Shown in pieces: positions 23,466 through 32,395 of a DNA stretch of 64,000 nt (its first letter is position 1; the number at the start of each line of letters is the position of its first letter). The notes below the pieces were generated by a model. It was not told the DNA's origin, did not search any database, and worked only from the letters and a program-made list of their open reading frames with translations. Where the stretch lies: contig JAHHHC010000004.1 of the NCBI GenBank assembly GCA_019359515.1, positions 237,070 to 301,069 on the forward strand. Direction: 5' to 3'. The stretch comes from Desmonostoc vinosum HA7617-LM4. GTDB lineage: Bacteria > Cyanobacteriota > Cyanobacteriia > Cyanobacteriales > Nostocaceae. The position numbers and the translations under genes are program-made.

Positions 23466-24110
23466 CTATGACGGATGCTGATTTCGACATTCCGGTGCAT
23501 CTGGGTTTTCTCGACAATATTCTTCAAAAGAAACTTTAGCTGAAACCATACCTTCAGCTTTTTGATGAGCGGCTTCTGCTTGGAGTTCTTCTACTTCATC
23601 CCAAGCAGCAGCACAGGCTTTAGAGTAAGCGCCTTGTTTTGTACAAATACTGCGAGCTTCTGCGATCGCTTGTTCAATTCTTTTTTCTCGTAGCAGCGCT
23701 TTTGGAGTTTCCACAAAATCGCTTTTCATCAGAATATCAGTAATTGAGATTATTCCCAAAAGCTTACCTTGGATTACAGGCGCTCTGCGGATGCCAGTCA
23801 TCGCAAACAACCGTGCTACATATTCCACACTCAACTCAGGATTGACGACAATACAAGGCTTGCTCATAATTTCGTAAATCCGGACTTGTTTAGGGTCTTT
23901 GCCGTAGGCTGTTACTTTATAAACAATATCCGTTTCTGTGACAATGCCATAAGCATCATTATCATAACGACGATTTACAACCAGAGCGCGCAATCCTTTT
24001 TCCTTCATCAGTTCGACTGCTTCAGCGACACTAGCCGAACCACGAATGGTAACTACATCCTTGATCATAATATCTTCGGCTTTCATCATTACTGTAGGCT
24101 GCTGTTCCAT
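23466..24110 (-). CDS. CBS-domain pair protein
   Basis: The 214-residue protein contains two CBS domains: residues about 10-65 (MIKDVVTIRGSASVAEAVEL, ending VTETDIVYKV) and 75-130 (MSKPCIVVNPELSVEYVARL, ending ISITDILM). CBS pairs bind adenine nucleotides or similar ligands and regulate other proteins; none is fused here. A C-terminal segment of 80 residues rich in Ala, Glu and Lys follows, with cysteines in SICTKQGAYSKACAAAWDE and EYCRENPDAPECRNQHPS. The ATG at 24110 gives MEQQPTVMMKAEDIM; a shorter start at the second Met is possible. It is convergent with lptFG and divergent from the iron permease. Confidence 0.9.
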   Translation of the reverse strand: MEQQPTVMMKAEDIMIKDVVTIRGSASVAEAVELMKEKGLRALVVNRRYDNDAYGIVTETDIVYKVTAYGKDPKQVRIYEIMSKPCIVVNPELSVEYVARLFAMTGIRRAPVIQGKLLGIISITDILMKSDFVETPKALLREKRIEQAIAEARSICTKQGAYSKACAAAWDEVEELQAEAAHQKAEGMVSAKVSFEEYCRENPDAPECRNQHPS

Positions 24111-24600
24111 AAAATTAATCCAAAGCCGGAGAGCCGGATATTGAGGTTTACTTTTAATTGCTACTTAAGGAAAAAGTCAGTTCCACACAGAACCCCCTAA
24201 CTTTTATGTCCAATAAAATTTAGAATGTCGTTTTTTACACTTCCACTCAAATTTCAAAATTGGAACGGCTTCATGATCATATTTAAGTGCTATTTTTTTT
24301 GTATTTCTGTTAAGTCAGTAGCAATCTTATGTCCATAAAAAAGCTCTTGAGTAGGGAGTAGGGGAGAAAAATCAAAACCACCCACTAGTGGGTTGGAACT
24401 TCAACCGAAGGAGATTCACACAGGGACGCTTTTGCTCACCCTGATTAAGCTTCATAGCATCGCAATTTAGCTTGGTTTACACCTTTTACCCTGCTCCTCT
24501 GCCTCTATCAACCTACAACCAACATCTTGCGATTAAATAATCTAAGATGACTTTAGCGCCCTTGCTAAGTTTCGTCAGAAATTACAAATTAGAATTATTT
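24111..24600. other. Divergent spacer between CBS gene and iron permease
   Basis: No gene is seen. There is a short AGTAGGG heptamer run near 24350, a hairpin CCACCCACTAGTGGGTTGG near 24380-24398, and AT-rich sequence that should hold both promoters. An ATG at 24547 is in frame with the permease but would add 18 residues before the conserved start. I could not identify a clear Fur site. Confidence 0.5.
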
Positions 24601-25524
24601 ATGAATTGGAGTGCTACATTACCAACTTTTTTCATTACCTTAAGAGAAGGTGTAGAAGCAGCTTTAGTTGTCGGTATCGTCTTCGCCTGTTTACAGCAAG
24701 CTGAACAACAAAAATTGTATCGTTGGGTATATTTAGGAATTCTCAGTGCCACTATAGCTAGTTTTGTGGTTGGTCTACTATTAAATTTAGGTATCCAGGG
24801 ATTGCAGACATCAGATTTACTCTATGGGCCAGTTTTCAAACAATTATTTGAGGTGGGACTGGGTATAATTGCGATCGCCATGCTCAGTTGGATGCTCATT
24901 TGGATGACGCGACAAGCACGATTTTTGCAAGCAGAAATTACAGGTTCTGTTAAAAGTGCATTAGGTCAAGATAACCGCGCGGCTTGGGCAATTTTCAGCT
25001 TAGTTTTTATTGCTGTATTTCGAGAAGGTTTAGAGACGGCTGTATTTATCGTTGCTAAATTTCAAGAAGGCTGGACACCTGTAATTGGAGCAATTATTGG
25101 ACTCGGCATGGCTGTTGTAATTGGTATGCTGTTGTTTAAGTGGAGCATCCGCATTAATTTGAGGCAATTTTTCCAAGTAATGGGTGTATTACTGTTACTA
25201 ATTGTTTCTGGATTGGTAATTTCTGCTTTACGACATCTGGATGCAGCTGCTATAGCTTTTAGCCAAATCAATTCCTCAGTATCTAATATTTGTGGACTAG
25301 CAAATACCTCTTGTATTTTAGGCCCTCTGGTTTGGGATTTATCAACTATCTTGCCTGACCGACAGTTTCCCGGTATTTTGCTCAAAACCCTATTTGGCTA
25401 TACCCAAAAGCTGTATCTAGTTCAGGCTGTCGGGTATGTGTTGTTTTGGGTGATTGTGGGTGGTTTATATTTTCGCAGCCTCAGCCAACCTACACAACTC
25501 AAACCAGCAACAAAACCTAATTAA
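24601..25524 (+). CDS. FTR1 family iron permease
   Basis: The protein of about 307 residues is an FTR1/EfeU-type iron permease with seven predicted helices. Two REGxE motifs that coordinate iron are visible: LREGVEAALVVG at about residues 14-25 and FREGLETAVFIV at about 141-152. Family members import ferric iron, usually with a partner ferroxidase or EfeO-like protein; none is in this window. I chose ATG 24601 (MNWSATLPTFFITLREGVEA) over ATG 24547 because it places the first motif where it lies in relatives. Confidence 0.9.
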   Translation: MNWSATLPTFFITLREGVEAALVVGIVFACLQQAEQQKLYRWVYLGILSATIASFVVGLLLNLGIQGLQTSDLLYGPVFKQLFEVGLGIIAIAMLSWMLIWMTRQARFLQAEITGSVKSALGQDNRAAWAIFSLVFIAVFREGLETAVFIVAKFQEGWTPVIGAIIGLGMAVVIGMLLFKWSIRINLRQFFQVMGVLLLLIVSGLVISALRHLDAAAIAFSQINSSVSNICGLANTSCILGPLVWDLSTILPDRQFPGILLKTLFGYTQKLYLVQAVGYVLFWVIVGGLYFRSLSQPTQLKPATKPN

Positions 25525-25525
25525 A

Positions 25526-25745
25526 TAATTCGTAATTCGTAATGACGCGACGCTCCTGTGTCGCTCTAAGCGAAGCTATGCCGCAGGCTTTACGCTGACG
25601 CTCGTACCTCGCTACCGCTGACGCTCGAGGACTCGCTACCGCTTCGCTAACGCTAACGCTATCGATGACTCGCTACCGCTACGAAGCGCGTAATTCGTAA
25701 TTAAGTTTTGTAATGGGGATTTAACCCCAACACAAAACTTGCCGA
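25526..25745. repeat. Composite repeat: AATTCGT heptamers, GACGCT block, long hairpin
   Basis: The iron permease gene is followed by AATTCGT heptamers, a GACGCT/CGCTACCGCT-rich block (25541-25693), and a hairpin with arms AAGTTTTGTAATGGGG (25703-25718) and CCCCAACACAAAACTT (25725-25740). The same order recurs at 32396-32645, where the hairpin arms are separated by a nested insertion. Confidence 0.75.
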
Positions 25746-25829
25746 TTATAGAACCAGGGAGTGGTCTGTCCCATTAATTCTGATGGGTTCGTAGTAATGT
25801 CTAGACTTGTCTAGGGTTTACATAGCAGA

Positions 25830-25932
25830 TAAGCTAAAAAACATCTAAATTACATAATCAAATTAAATAAAACTCTTGTGGGGTGGGCATCTTGCCCGCC
25901 CTAATTATGCAAGTTATATATGGAACAGCTTA
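25830..25932. mobile_element. 103-bp MITE-like composite element with REP hairpin, copy 3
   Basis: Third copy of the TAAGCT...AGCTTA unit, with the REP hairpin at about 25876-25901. Its right 32 bases form the last codons and stop of the FAD oxidoreductase gene on the minus strand, so this copy has replaced or added the C-terminal tail of that protein. Confidence 0.85.
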
Positions 25933-27061
25933 TTTGGGTGATAATTTCGTCTTGTTTGGTGGCTGCGAAGTTGGCGAAGTGTTTGGCTAGGGGTGACACC
26001 ATGACTAGGGGATTGCTGAATCCTGAGAAAAGATGAATGTTTGGAGATTGGGGAATTGCACCAATTAAGGGTAAGCGGTTGTTGCTAAATGCTACTAGGC
26101 AATGATGCCATGTTCCTGGGAGATTGCCCAAGGATGGTAAGATTTGTGTAATGCTTTTTCGCAACCATGTTTCACTTTCTTTTGCGTTGACTTTCGCATG
26201 AGGATCTGTGAGAACGCGACTAATTTGACCTAAGCGTAAACTATGATCTTGAAATTGAATTGCACCTGGATCTAATATCGGTGGTAATAGTTCTTTGCCT
26301 GGTTCGTTCCACGGTTGATCATTTTGGGTAGAATTGGTTTCTAGTTGAAATCTTTGTAAGTTAGCTGGCATGATTAAGGTGCGTAACTTTACATCGACGG
26401 GTGGGGTTTCGATGACTTCAGCGTGGGTGAAATATAGTTTGATGGGAATACCCGCTGATTTTAATAGCTGACGGCTGAGTCCACCTGCACATATGGCTAT
26501 GTTGTCGCTGAGGTAAGTTGTGGTGTTACTTTGCACACCATCATCCGATATTTGCAATGCTTGGGTAATCTCTATTTCACCCCCCATCCTGAGAAAGGCT
26601 TGGATGTAAGCTTGTGTTGTTTTTTCGGGATGGATGTGTCCATGTTTGACAGTTAACGCACCTGCGATCGCCTCTGGGTTCAATAATGGTTCTAAGTCGC
26701 AGGCTTCCTTTATACTGAGTAAACGGGGTGGTATGGCAACATGGGCGTAAGCTGCTGCAATTGTTTCTGGGTCGTCGTTAGCCGCGATGGTGAGTAATAA
26801 ATCTAATTCACGAAACTGTGTATCGGCGTCTAGTTCTTGGGATAAAATACGATGACGTGCGATCGCTTCTGCACATAGTTGGCGAATTATGGGTGTAGTT
26901 CCTGACCAATAGGCCAGCCCACCATAACTATAACGAGTAGCGTTCTGTGGTGTAACATGTTGCTCTAGTAACAGTACAGAAAAGCCTACTTTTGCTAATT
27001 CGTAGGCGAGTGCAGCACCTGTAATTCCACCACCAATCACAATCCATTCGTAGGTTCTCAT
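25901..27061 (-). CDS. FAD-dependent oxidoreductase (glycine/D-amino acid oxidase-like)
   Basis: The 386-residue protein begins with a FAD-binding Rossmann motif (VIGGGITGAALAYELA, residues 8-23) and has a DAO-type layout, with a substrate domain and a late conserved segment (GTWHCLVAFSNNRLPLIGAI-like region near 335-350). These enzymes oxidise amines or amino acids; the substrate is unknown. The last nine or ten residues (ISCSIYNLHN) and the stop are encoded by the 103-bp element, so the native end is lost. It lies five bases downstream of the 2OG-Fe(II)-type oxygenase gene in the same direction, so the two are probably one operon and may act in one pathway. Confidence 0.85.
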   Translation of the reverse strand: MRTYEWIVIGGGITGAALAYELAKVGFSVLLLEQHVTPQNATRYSYGGLAYWSGTTPIIRQLCAEAIARHRILSQELDADTQFRELDLLLTIAANDDPETIAAAYAHVAIPPRLLSIKEACDLEPLLNPEAIAGALTVKHGHIHPEKTTQAYIQAFLRMGGEIEITQALQISDDGVQSNTTTYLSDNIAICAGGLSRQLLKSAGIPIKLYFTHAEVIETPPVDVKLRTLIMPANLQRFQLETNSTQNDQPWNEPGKELLPPILDPGAIQFQDHSLRLGQISRVLTDPHAKVNAKESETWLRKSITQILPSLGNLPGTWHHCLVAFSNNRLPLIGAIPQSPNIHLFSGFSNPLVMVSPLAKHFANFAATKQDEIITQISCSIYNLHN

Positions 27062-27066
27062 ATTTT

Positions 27067-27963
27067 TTAATAAGTTGCTTGCAAACGTTGCAAAAGATAT
27101 TCACCTGCTAGGATGGGCGGATATATGGGTGGTTGTGTTTGACAACTTTCAAGACAAGCAATTTCTGTATCATCGTTAGGATGACAGAAGAATGCCATGG
27201 AATATCGTGATTGTTTAACTCTGCTGTCGTTGGGAATCATGACTCGATGCTTGGTTGAGCAAAATACATGATTTGTCCAGCGTTGCATTAAGTCGCCTGT
27301 ATTCACTACTACTGTATCAGCAATAAAGGGGGCTGCAATCCATTCTCCAGATGTTGTTTGCACTTCTAAGCCACCAATTTTATCTTGGAAAAGTAAGGTA
27401 ATGCTGCCATAATCGGAATGTTCACCAGCACGCACTTGTCCTGGTTTGGGTGGTGTCTGCAATGGGGGATAATGTAGCAATCGCAAGGTATGATTTTGTT
27501 GATTATGCTTGATTGTAAAAAAATCTTCTCTTAGTTCTAATGCTAGGGCGAATGCTTGTAAAACGGTGTTGGCTAGTTCTGTGCAAGTTTCATAAAAGGT
27601 GAGAAGATCAGGATTATTTGCTAGGGAATTAGCTAAGGAAATATATCTGATTTTACCTATATTAAATGCTTCTTTGAGATCGCCTGGATTGTTGGGGTTA
27701 AGGCGTTCTCTTTCAATGCCAACGTAACCTATATTACTAAATTCATTGTTCCATGCTAGCTTTTGTTTGATTTCTAGGGGGAGGTTAAAGAAAGATTTGC
27801 TTTGTGCAAATACTTGGTCAGTGAGGTTTTGTGATATTCGTGGATTTTGTAAGTACATGAAGCCTATTTGGTGACAAGCTTGGTAGATTTGTTTGACTAC
27901 GGTTTGTTTAGTTCTGGTGTCTTTGGTGAAGGGGGAAAAATCGATGAGGGGAATTGTTAGCAT
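27067..27963 (-). CDS. Isopenicillin N synthase-like 2OG-Fe(II) oxygenase
   Basis: The 298-residue protein has the Fe(II) facial triad H182-x-D184 (GEHSDYGSITLLF) and H239 (STKHRV), and the co-substrate motif R253-x-S255 (SRYSMAFF). The N-terminal DIOX-N region (IPLIDFSPF; GFMYLQN) is also present. This family includes oxygenases acting on amino acids, gibberellins, ethylene precursors and pyrimidine-related compounds; the substrate is not readable. It precedes the FAD oxidoreductase gene with a five-base gap, a clear operon. The ATG at 27963 gives MLTIPLIDFSPF, the normal N-terminus. Confidence 0.9.
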   Translation of the reverse strand: MLTIPLIDFSPFTKDTRTKQTVVKQIYQACHQIGFMYLQNPRISQNLTDQVFAQSKSFFNLPLEIKQKLAWNNEFSNIGYVGIERERLNPNNPGDLKEAFNIGKIRYISLANSLANNPDLLTFYETCTELANTVLQAFALALELREDFFTIKHNQQNHTLRLLHYPPLQTPPKPGQVRAGEHSDYGSITLLFQDKIGGLEVQTTSGEWIAAPFIADTVVVNTGDLMQRWTNHVFCSTKHRVMIPNDSRVKQSRYSMAFFCHPNDDTEIACLESCQTQPPIYPPILAGEYLLQRLQATY

Positions 27964-28108
27964 TTGATGTGAGTTTTGCTGAATTTACTTTTTTAACGAA
28001 CCGTCCTCCGGGTTTGCCAGTCCCCCATCATGACGGAAACCGCCAAGACGGGAGCTGGACTCACCAAGAACGCCAAAGACGCCAATTTAGAATTATGTAA
28101 GTGAGTGG

Positions 28109-28633
28109 ATGTTAATCAGAGTTTTGCAAGTAGAGACTGATGAGTATAGGTCTTATGTTGGAGAATTGTTTTGGGAGTATCTTAACTATAGTAATTTAAA
28201 GTTTAGCCGCGAGTTTGGTATTAGTTTTGATGTGAATAAATTCTGGGAGCAAGATATGGCTAAACTATACCAATTTACACCACCTGAAGGACGCTTGTTA
28301 CTGGGAGAATATGATGCCCAAATCGCTGGGTGTGCTTGTTTGCGTAAGATTAATCAGGATGTTGGTGAGATTAAGAGGATGTATGTCAGACCAGGGTTTC
28401 AAAGGAAAGGTATCGGTCGGTCTTTATTAACGGCTATTATTAATCAAGCTGTGCAAATTGGTTACTTTAAGATTTGTCTAGATACTGCACCTTATGCTAA
28501 GGAAGCACAGATGCTTTATCGTTCAGTGGGTTTTAGAGATATTAAATCTTATGATGGAAATAGTGAGATTCCTCTAGAGTATCAGGCAAATTGGGTTTTT
28601 ATGGAATTGATATTAAATGAATATTCGTTGTGA
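28109..28633 (+). CDS. GNAT family N-acetyltransferase
   Basis: The 174-residue protein has the GNAT acetyl-CoA loop VRPGFQRKGIGRSLLTA at about 91-107 and the following strand-helix (ICLDTAPYAKEAQMLYRSVG, then FRDI). The acceptor substrate is unknown. It starts at ATG 28109, divergent from the oxygenase gene, and its last 17 bases overlap the start of a second GNAT gene, so both are translated from one mRNA. The N-terminal 50 residues are less typical. Confidence 0.88.
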   Translation: MLIRVLQVETDEYRSYVGELFWEYLNYSNLKFSREFGISFDVNKFWEQDMAKLYQFTPPEGRLLLGEYDAQIAGCACLRKINQDVGEIKRMYVRPGFQRKGIGRSLLTAIINQAVQIGYFKICLDTAPYAKEAQMLYRSVGFRDIKSYDGNSEIPLEYQANWVFMELILNEYSL

Positions 28634-29123
28634 AACTCTACAAGACCACTCAGCAATTACTGAGGTGAAAGTATTAGCTTTTGGGCAGGAAAATGAGGCT
28701 AGACTTGTTGAAGAAATTCGTCGTTCTGACCGATATATTCCCGAACTTTCTCTAGTTGCAGAGGTGGAGAATATTGTAGTTGGTTATATTCTTTTCAGTT
28801 ATATTGATTTGGTAGATACAGAAACTCTACAAGTGCTTGGTTTAGCACCTGTGGCTGTTCGTCCAGAGTTTCAGAGAAAGGGAATTGGTAGCGCACTAGT
28901 GGAAGCTGGGTTAAAAATAGCAGATACCAAAAAAGAAGCCATAGTTATTGTATTAGGGCATCCCCAATTTTATAACCGCTTTGGTTTTCAACCATCTGTT
29001 AATTATCAAATTACATCTCCCTTTCCAGTGCCAGAGGATGTATTCATGGTCAAACCTCTAAAAAGTTATCAACAAAAGTATCGAGGTAAAGTTGTTTATC
29101 CACCTGCTTTTGAAACAGTGTAG
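28617..29123 (+). CDS. GNAT family N-acetyltransferase (YhbS-like)
   Basis: The 168-residue protein resembles YhbS-type acetyltransferases: MNIRCETLQDHSAITEV at the start, a central LAPVAVRPEFQRKGIGSALV acetyl-CoA loop at about 77-96, and the late motif VLGHPQFYNRFGFQPS. The target is unknown. It overlaps the upstream GNAT gene by 17 bases, which suggests translational coupling. The two are not obvious duplicates of each other outside the acetyl-CoA loop. Confidence 0.9.
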   Translation: MNIRCETLQDHSAITEVKVLAFGQENEARLVEEIRRSDRYIPELSLVAEVENIVVGYILFSYIDLVDTETLQVLGLAPVAVRPEFQRKGIGSALVEAGLKIADTKKEAIVIVLGHPQFYNRFGFQPSVNYQITSPFPVPEDVFMVKPLKSYQQKYRGKVVYPPAFETV

Positions 29124-29256
29124 TCATAACTCGTAATTAGTTCAGCAATACCTTTTGTTGTTATATCAAAAGCCATCATTTGGAAAACTAAAGCTATTAT
29201 TACCACGGTTTAAGCTGTCGTCATGAATGCTGAAACTGTTGTAAACAAGTATTTAG

Positions 29257-30612
29257 TCAACGATTAAAAACCACTGGTGCTGAAACTATACCCCTTGCCT
29301 CTAAAACAGCCGCAACCCTCAAAATTAAAGCTTCATTATATGGTGCTGCGATTAATTGCACACCCAAAGGTAGACTATTTGGACGCTGAATTGGTACTGA
29401 TAAAACAGGTAAACCAATGAAAGACAATGGTTGTGTAAATAACCCCAAATGAGGACGAATCAGAATTTCTTCGCCATCTAAAATCATCGTTTGTTGACCA
29501 ATTAAGGGTGCAGAAATTGGTGTAGTAGGGGCAAGAATGATATCAACATTTTGAAAAACCTCTCGCACTTGATCGCGATACCATCTGCGAAACCGTTGTG
29601 CTTGCAGATACCAACTACTAGGAATTAATGCCCCAGCTAAAAACCGATCGCGTGTTGCAGGATCAAAATCTTCAGGACGCGATCGCAATTTATCTAAATG
29701 CAGATTTGCCCCCTCACAAGCTGTAATCACAAACGCCGCCGCGCGGGCGCGATGTGCTTCTGGTATAGTTATATACTGAGTCACATTCAAAGCGGCTGCA
29801 ACTTGTTGTACTGCTGCCAACGCTTCCGGTGCTGCACTTTGAGTAAAATAGTCATCAGCGATCGCAACCCTCATATCAGAGATATTCTGATGTAAAGATG
29901 TACCAACAAGATAGCGATCGTCTTTTTCCACCAGCACATCAAAAGCAGTAGCAATATCCCTAACCGAACCAGCAAACGGCCCCACATGGTCAAGACTGCT
30001 AGAAAATAAAGTTACCCCAGCACGAGACAACCTGCCATAAGTTGGCTTAAAACCGAAAACACCACACAAAGCAGCCGGAACCCGAATCGAACCATTAGTA
30101 TCAGAACCCAGTGTCAACGGCACCAACCCAGCAGCCACCGCCGCCGCCGAACCACCAGAAGAACCCCCAGCCACCCGCAGCACATCATGAGGATTACGAG
30201 TTGCACCATAATGAGAGTTTTCCGTCACAAACCCATAAGCATACTCATCCATATTTAAAGCGCCAACCAACACTGCACCCGCTTGTTTCAGCTTGGCAAC
30301 CGCTGTGGCATCTTGACTAGCTGGGGGATTCTCTGCATTAATTTTCGACCCCGCCAAAGTTACTAAACCAGCAACATCAAACAGATTTTTCACTGCAAAA
30401 GGGACACCAGCAAGCATTCCCACATCATTATCTGCTGCCACTTCGGCATCCACACGCGCAGCATCCGCCAAAGCCGCCTCAGCAATTACAGCCGTAAAAC
30501 AATTAACTTCCTCATCCCGTGCCGCAATTCTTGCCAAAGTAGCCCGAACTACATCCACCGCTTTCACCTCACCTGCACGTACAGCCGCCGCAATTGACAC
30601 CGCATCATTCAT
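29257..30612 (-). CDS. AtzE-type amidase (amidase signature family)
   Basis: The 451-residue enzyme has the Ser-cisSer-Lys amidase-signature triad: K75 in VPFAVKNLFD, the cis-serine in GGSSGGSAAA (about 151-152), and the nucleophile S175 in SDTNGSIRVPA, where the usual second Gly of GGSIR is Asn. It is closest by eye to AtzE, which hydrolyses 1-carboxybiuret in cyanuric acid degradation, but relatives occur in genomes without that pathway, so the real substrate may be another ureido or amide compound. Its start overlaps the AtzG-like small gene by four bases, matching the known AtzE-AtzG complex. High GC in this gene differs from its neighbours. Confidence 0.88.
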   Translation of the reverse strand: MNDAVSIAAAVRAGEVKAVDVVRATLARIAARDEEVNCFTAVIAEAALADAARVDAEVAADNDVGMLAGVPFAVKNLFDVAGLVTLAGSKINAENPPASQDATAVAKLKQAGAVLVGALNMDEYAYGFVTENSHYGATRNPHDVLRVAGGSSGGSAAAVAAGLVPLTLGSDTNGSIRVPAALCGVFGFKPTYGRLSRAGVTLFSSSLDHVGPFAGSVRDIATAFDVLVEKDDRYLVGTSLHQNISDMRVAIADDYFTQSAAPEALAAVQQVAAALNVTQYITIPEAHRARAAAFVITACEGANLHLDKLRSRPEDFDPATRDRFLAGALIPSSWYLQAQRFRRWYRDQVREVFQNVDIILAPTTPISAPLIGQQTMILDGEEILIRPHLGLFTQPLSFIGLPVLSVPIQRPNSLPLGVQLIAAPYNEALILRVAAVLEARGIVSAPVVFNR

Positions 30613-30794
30613 GGTTCAAAAACTGGTGCAACCTCCACATCTTCAGGCAAAGAAAACTCATTTACCAAATTAGCGAGCGCCATTATTCTCTCAAAATTTG
30701 CCACCACCCCATCCCGATACTCATCCTGCAACCGTAAATCTAACAACAACCCCATCCAATCAACATACTCCCCCACATTAAATTCCTCGCTCAT
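30609..30794 (-). CDS. AtzG-like small subunit (DUF4089)
   Basis: From ATG 30794 the 61-residue product (MSEEFNVGEYVDWMGLLLDL...NFERIMALANLVNEFSLPED) matches DUF4089/AtzG, a small helical protein that binds and stabilises AtzE. A strong GGAGG ribosome site precedes this ATG; the longer upstream frame is not credible. It overlaps atzE by four bases. The pair as a unit supports an amidase complex. Confidence 0.85.
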   Translation of the reverse strand: MSEEFNVGEYVDWMGLLLDLRLQDEYRDGVVANFERIMALANLVNEFSLPEDVEVAPVFEP

Positions 30795-30822
30795 CTCTCC
30801 TCCTCTGCGCCTCTGCGGTTCG

Positions 30823-31167
30823 TCACCCCACAACCTCAATTGGCAACTCAAAAAACCCCTCCTCTCCAGCCTCAAAATCAACCACATCATACACAGCATC
30901 AACATTCAACTCCCCATAAATATGAGGAAATACCTCATCCACCTCCGCCGCTTCATAGCGAATTTCTGCCCGAACCTTATGAGAATCAATGCAAAGTAAC
31001 ACCAAATCCCTTTGATTACAAAAAAACCTATTAGCAACCTTAACTACTTGCGTTGCCTTTGAACAATGAATAAAACCTTCAGTATCCAGCGTGTCACCAC
31101 GATAGTAACCGAGATTTTTTGCTGCTTCCCATTGGGCAATTCTTGTGATGTGGAAGATAGTATGCAT
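30823..31167 (-). CDS. DUF952 protein
   Basis: From ATG 31167 the product of 114 residues has the DUF952 features: MHTIFHITRIAQWEAAKNLG, then GFIHCSKATQVVKVANRFF and a C-terminal FPHIYGELNVDAVYDVVDF. DUF952 is a small glutathione-transferase-like or ADP-ribosyl-like fold family of unknown function. The frame upstream is continuous with the tail of the HAD phosphatase, so a fused HAD-DUF952 protein could have existed. It lies 28 bases before the AtzG-like gene and is probably in that operon. Confidence 0.85.
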   Translation of the reverse strand: MHTIFHITRIAQWEAAKNLGYYRGDTLDTEGFIHCSKATQVVKVANRFFCNQRDLVLLCIDSHKVRAEIRYEAAEVDEVFPHIYGELNVDAVYDVVDFEAGEEGFFELPIEVVG

Positions 31168-31869
31168 AGCCATTGTTGGAACTGCCGCTATTTGTAATAA
31201 TTCTAAAAAATGATTTACATCAACAAAATCATTAATGACACATTTAGCACCCGTCATCAACAACTTCTTTCCTACTTGATCATTACCTACACCAATAAAA
31301 CAAATATCCAATTGGGCAGCTGCTTACACATCCCAAACACCATCACCAACAAAAACAATTTTCTCAAAATCATCAACTTGATAAACATTTTTAGCCTTGA
31401 AAATAGCGGCATTGAGAGTATCAGCGCGTGAAAGACCATCATCAGCCGAAGCCAACGGCAGACCTGCTATTGGTAACATCGCTTTTTGCAGTTTCAGTTT
31501 AGCAGATTCACCCCAACCAGCAGTGGCGATCGCAACGCGCCAAACAGAAAGTTTCTGTAATTCAACTAATAAGTTTGTCGCTCCAGTAATTTCTTTACAT
31601 AAATCTTGATCATTTGTAAATACTTCCTCAAGTAAATTAACAAAACATCTTTTTAGCCTGAATAACTCTTCATCTAAAGCAACACGTTCTAATTTTTCTC
31701 GAAAAATTTCTTGAGCTAGTCCAGAATCTGTAATGTATGTGTACTCCGCCCAATTTGTGTTGATATCAGCAATTCCAAACTCTAAATCAAAGGCCTGGAT
31801 AAAACAATCTGCATCGATTTGATTAGTATTGGTGAGTGTTCCGTCAATATCAAAAATTATTAATTGCAT
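31168..31869 (-). pseudogene. HAD-family phosphatase interrupted by an in-frame TAA
   Basis: The frame from ATG 31869 encodes a HAD hydrolase with motif I IIFDIDGTLT, motif II IATAGWG region, and motif IV FVGDGVWDV (GDxxxD). A TAA at 31324-31326 ends it after 181 residues. The same frame continues past the stop as AAAQLDICFIGVGNDQVGKK and GAKCVINDFVDVNHFLELL, the expected C-terminal part of this HAD subfamily, and then runs without a stop into the DUF952 gene. A single AAA-to-TAA change would explain it. All catalytic motifs precede the stop, so a shortened enzyme might retain activity, but the core strand after motif IV is missing. Confidence 0.75.
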
Positions 31870-31996
31870 ATTTTCTCAAAACTCGAAAATCTGAATTGTT
31901 TAGAAAAATTAGTGCAAGATTTGGGTTACAATGCCACCTATTAGAGATTATAAACTTCACCAATCAGCAAAATAATCAAATCAAGGAGTACCACTT

Positions 31997-32395
31997 GTGC
32001 GAAGCAGCAAAATGCAGATGTTGATGGATAGAACTGCGATTTTACTTTCTACCGCATGTGCAATTCACTGTCTATTTTTACCAGTTATTGTCATTATGCT
32101 TCCTGTACTGGGAACAACTTTTCTTGGTAACGAAGACTTTCACCGTCTTCTTTTATGGTTCGTCTTTCCCATAAGTGTGTTGGCCCTCACCCAAGGTTGT
32201 CGTCGTCATCAAGACCGTATAGTAATCATGTTTGGCATTTTGGGTTTAGCACTTTTGCTCGTCACTGCAATTATCGGTCACGAGATTTTAGGTGAAGAAG
32301 GCGAGCGTTTGACTACAGTATCAGGAGCGACAGCCCTAGCGTTAGGACATGTTCGTAACTATATGTTATGTCGCAAGAATAAATGTGGTCTATAG
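31997..32395 (+). CDS. MerC-domain membrane protein
   Basis: The 132-residue protein has four hydrophobic segments and the MerC pattern: MDRTAILLSTACAIHCLFLP with paired Cys-His near residues 20-25, followed by GHEILGEEGERLTTVSGATA and a C-terminal helix with ALGHVRNYMLCRKNKC. MerC proteins move mercuric ions; in cyanobacteria the domain also occurs in proteins of unknown metal specificity. GTG 31997 is chosen because AAGGAG lies eight bases upstream; ATG 32012 or 32018 would also leave the domain complete. It is divergent from the HAD gene. Confidence 0.82.
   Translation: MRSSKMQMLMDRTAILLSTACAIHCLFLPVIVIMLPVLGTTFLGNEDFHRLLLWFVFPISVLALTQGCRRHQDRIVIMFGILGLALLLVTAIIGHEILGEEGERLTTVSGATALALGHVRNYMLCRKNKCGL

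Noticed and set aside
29257..30794. Complete cyanuric acid degradation operon
   Set aside because: Only AtzE- and AtzG-like genes are present; AtzD, AtzF and AtzH are not, so a cyanurate pathway is not supported.
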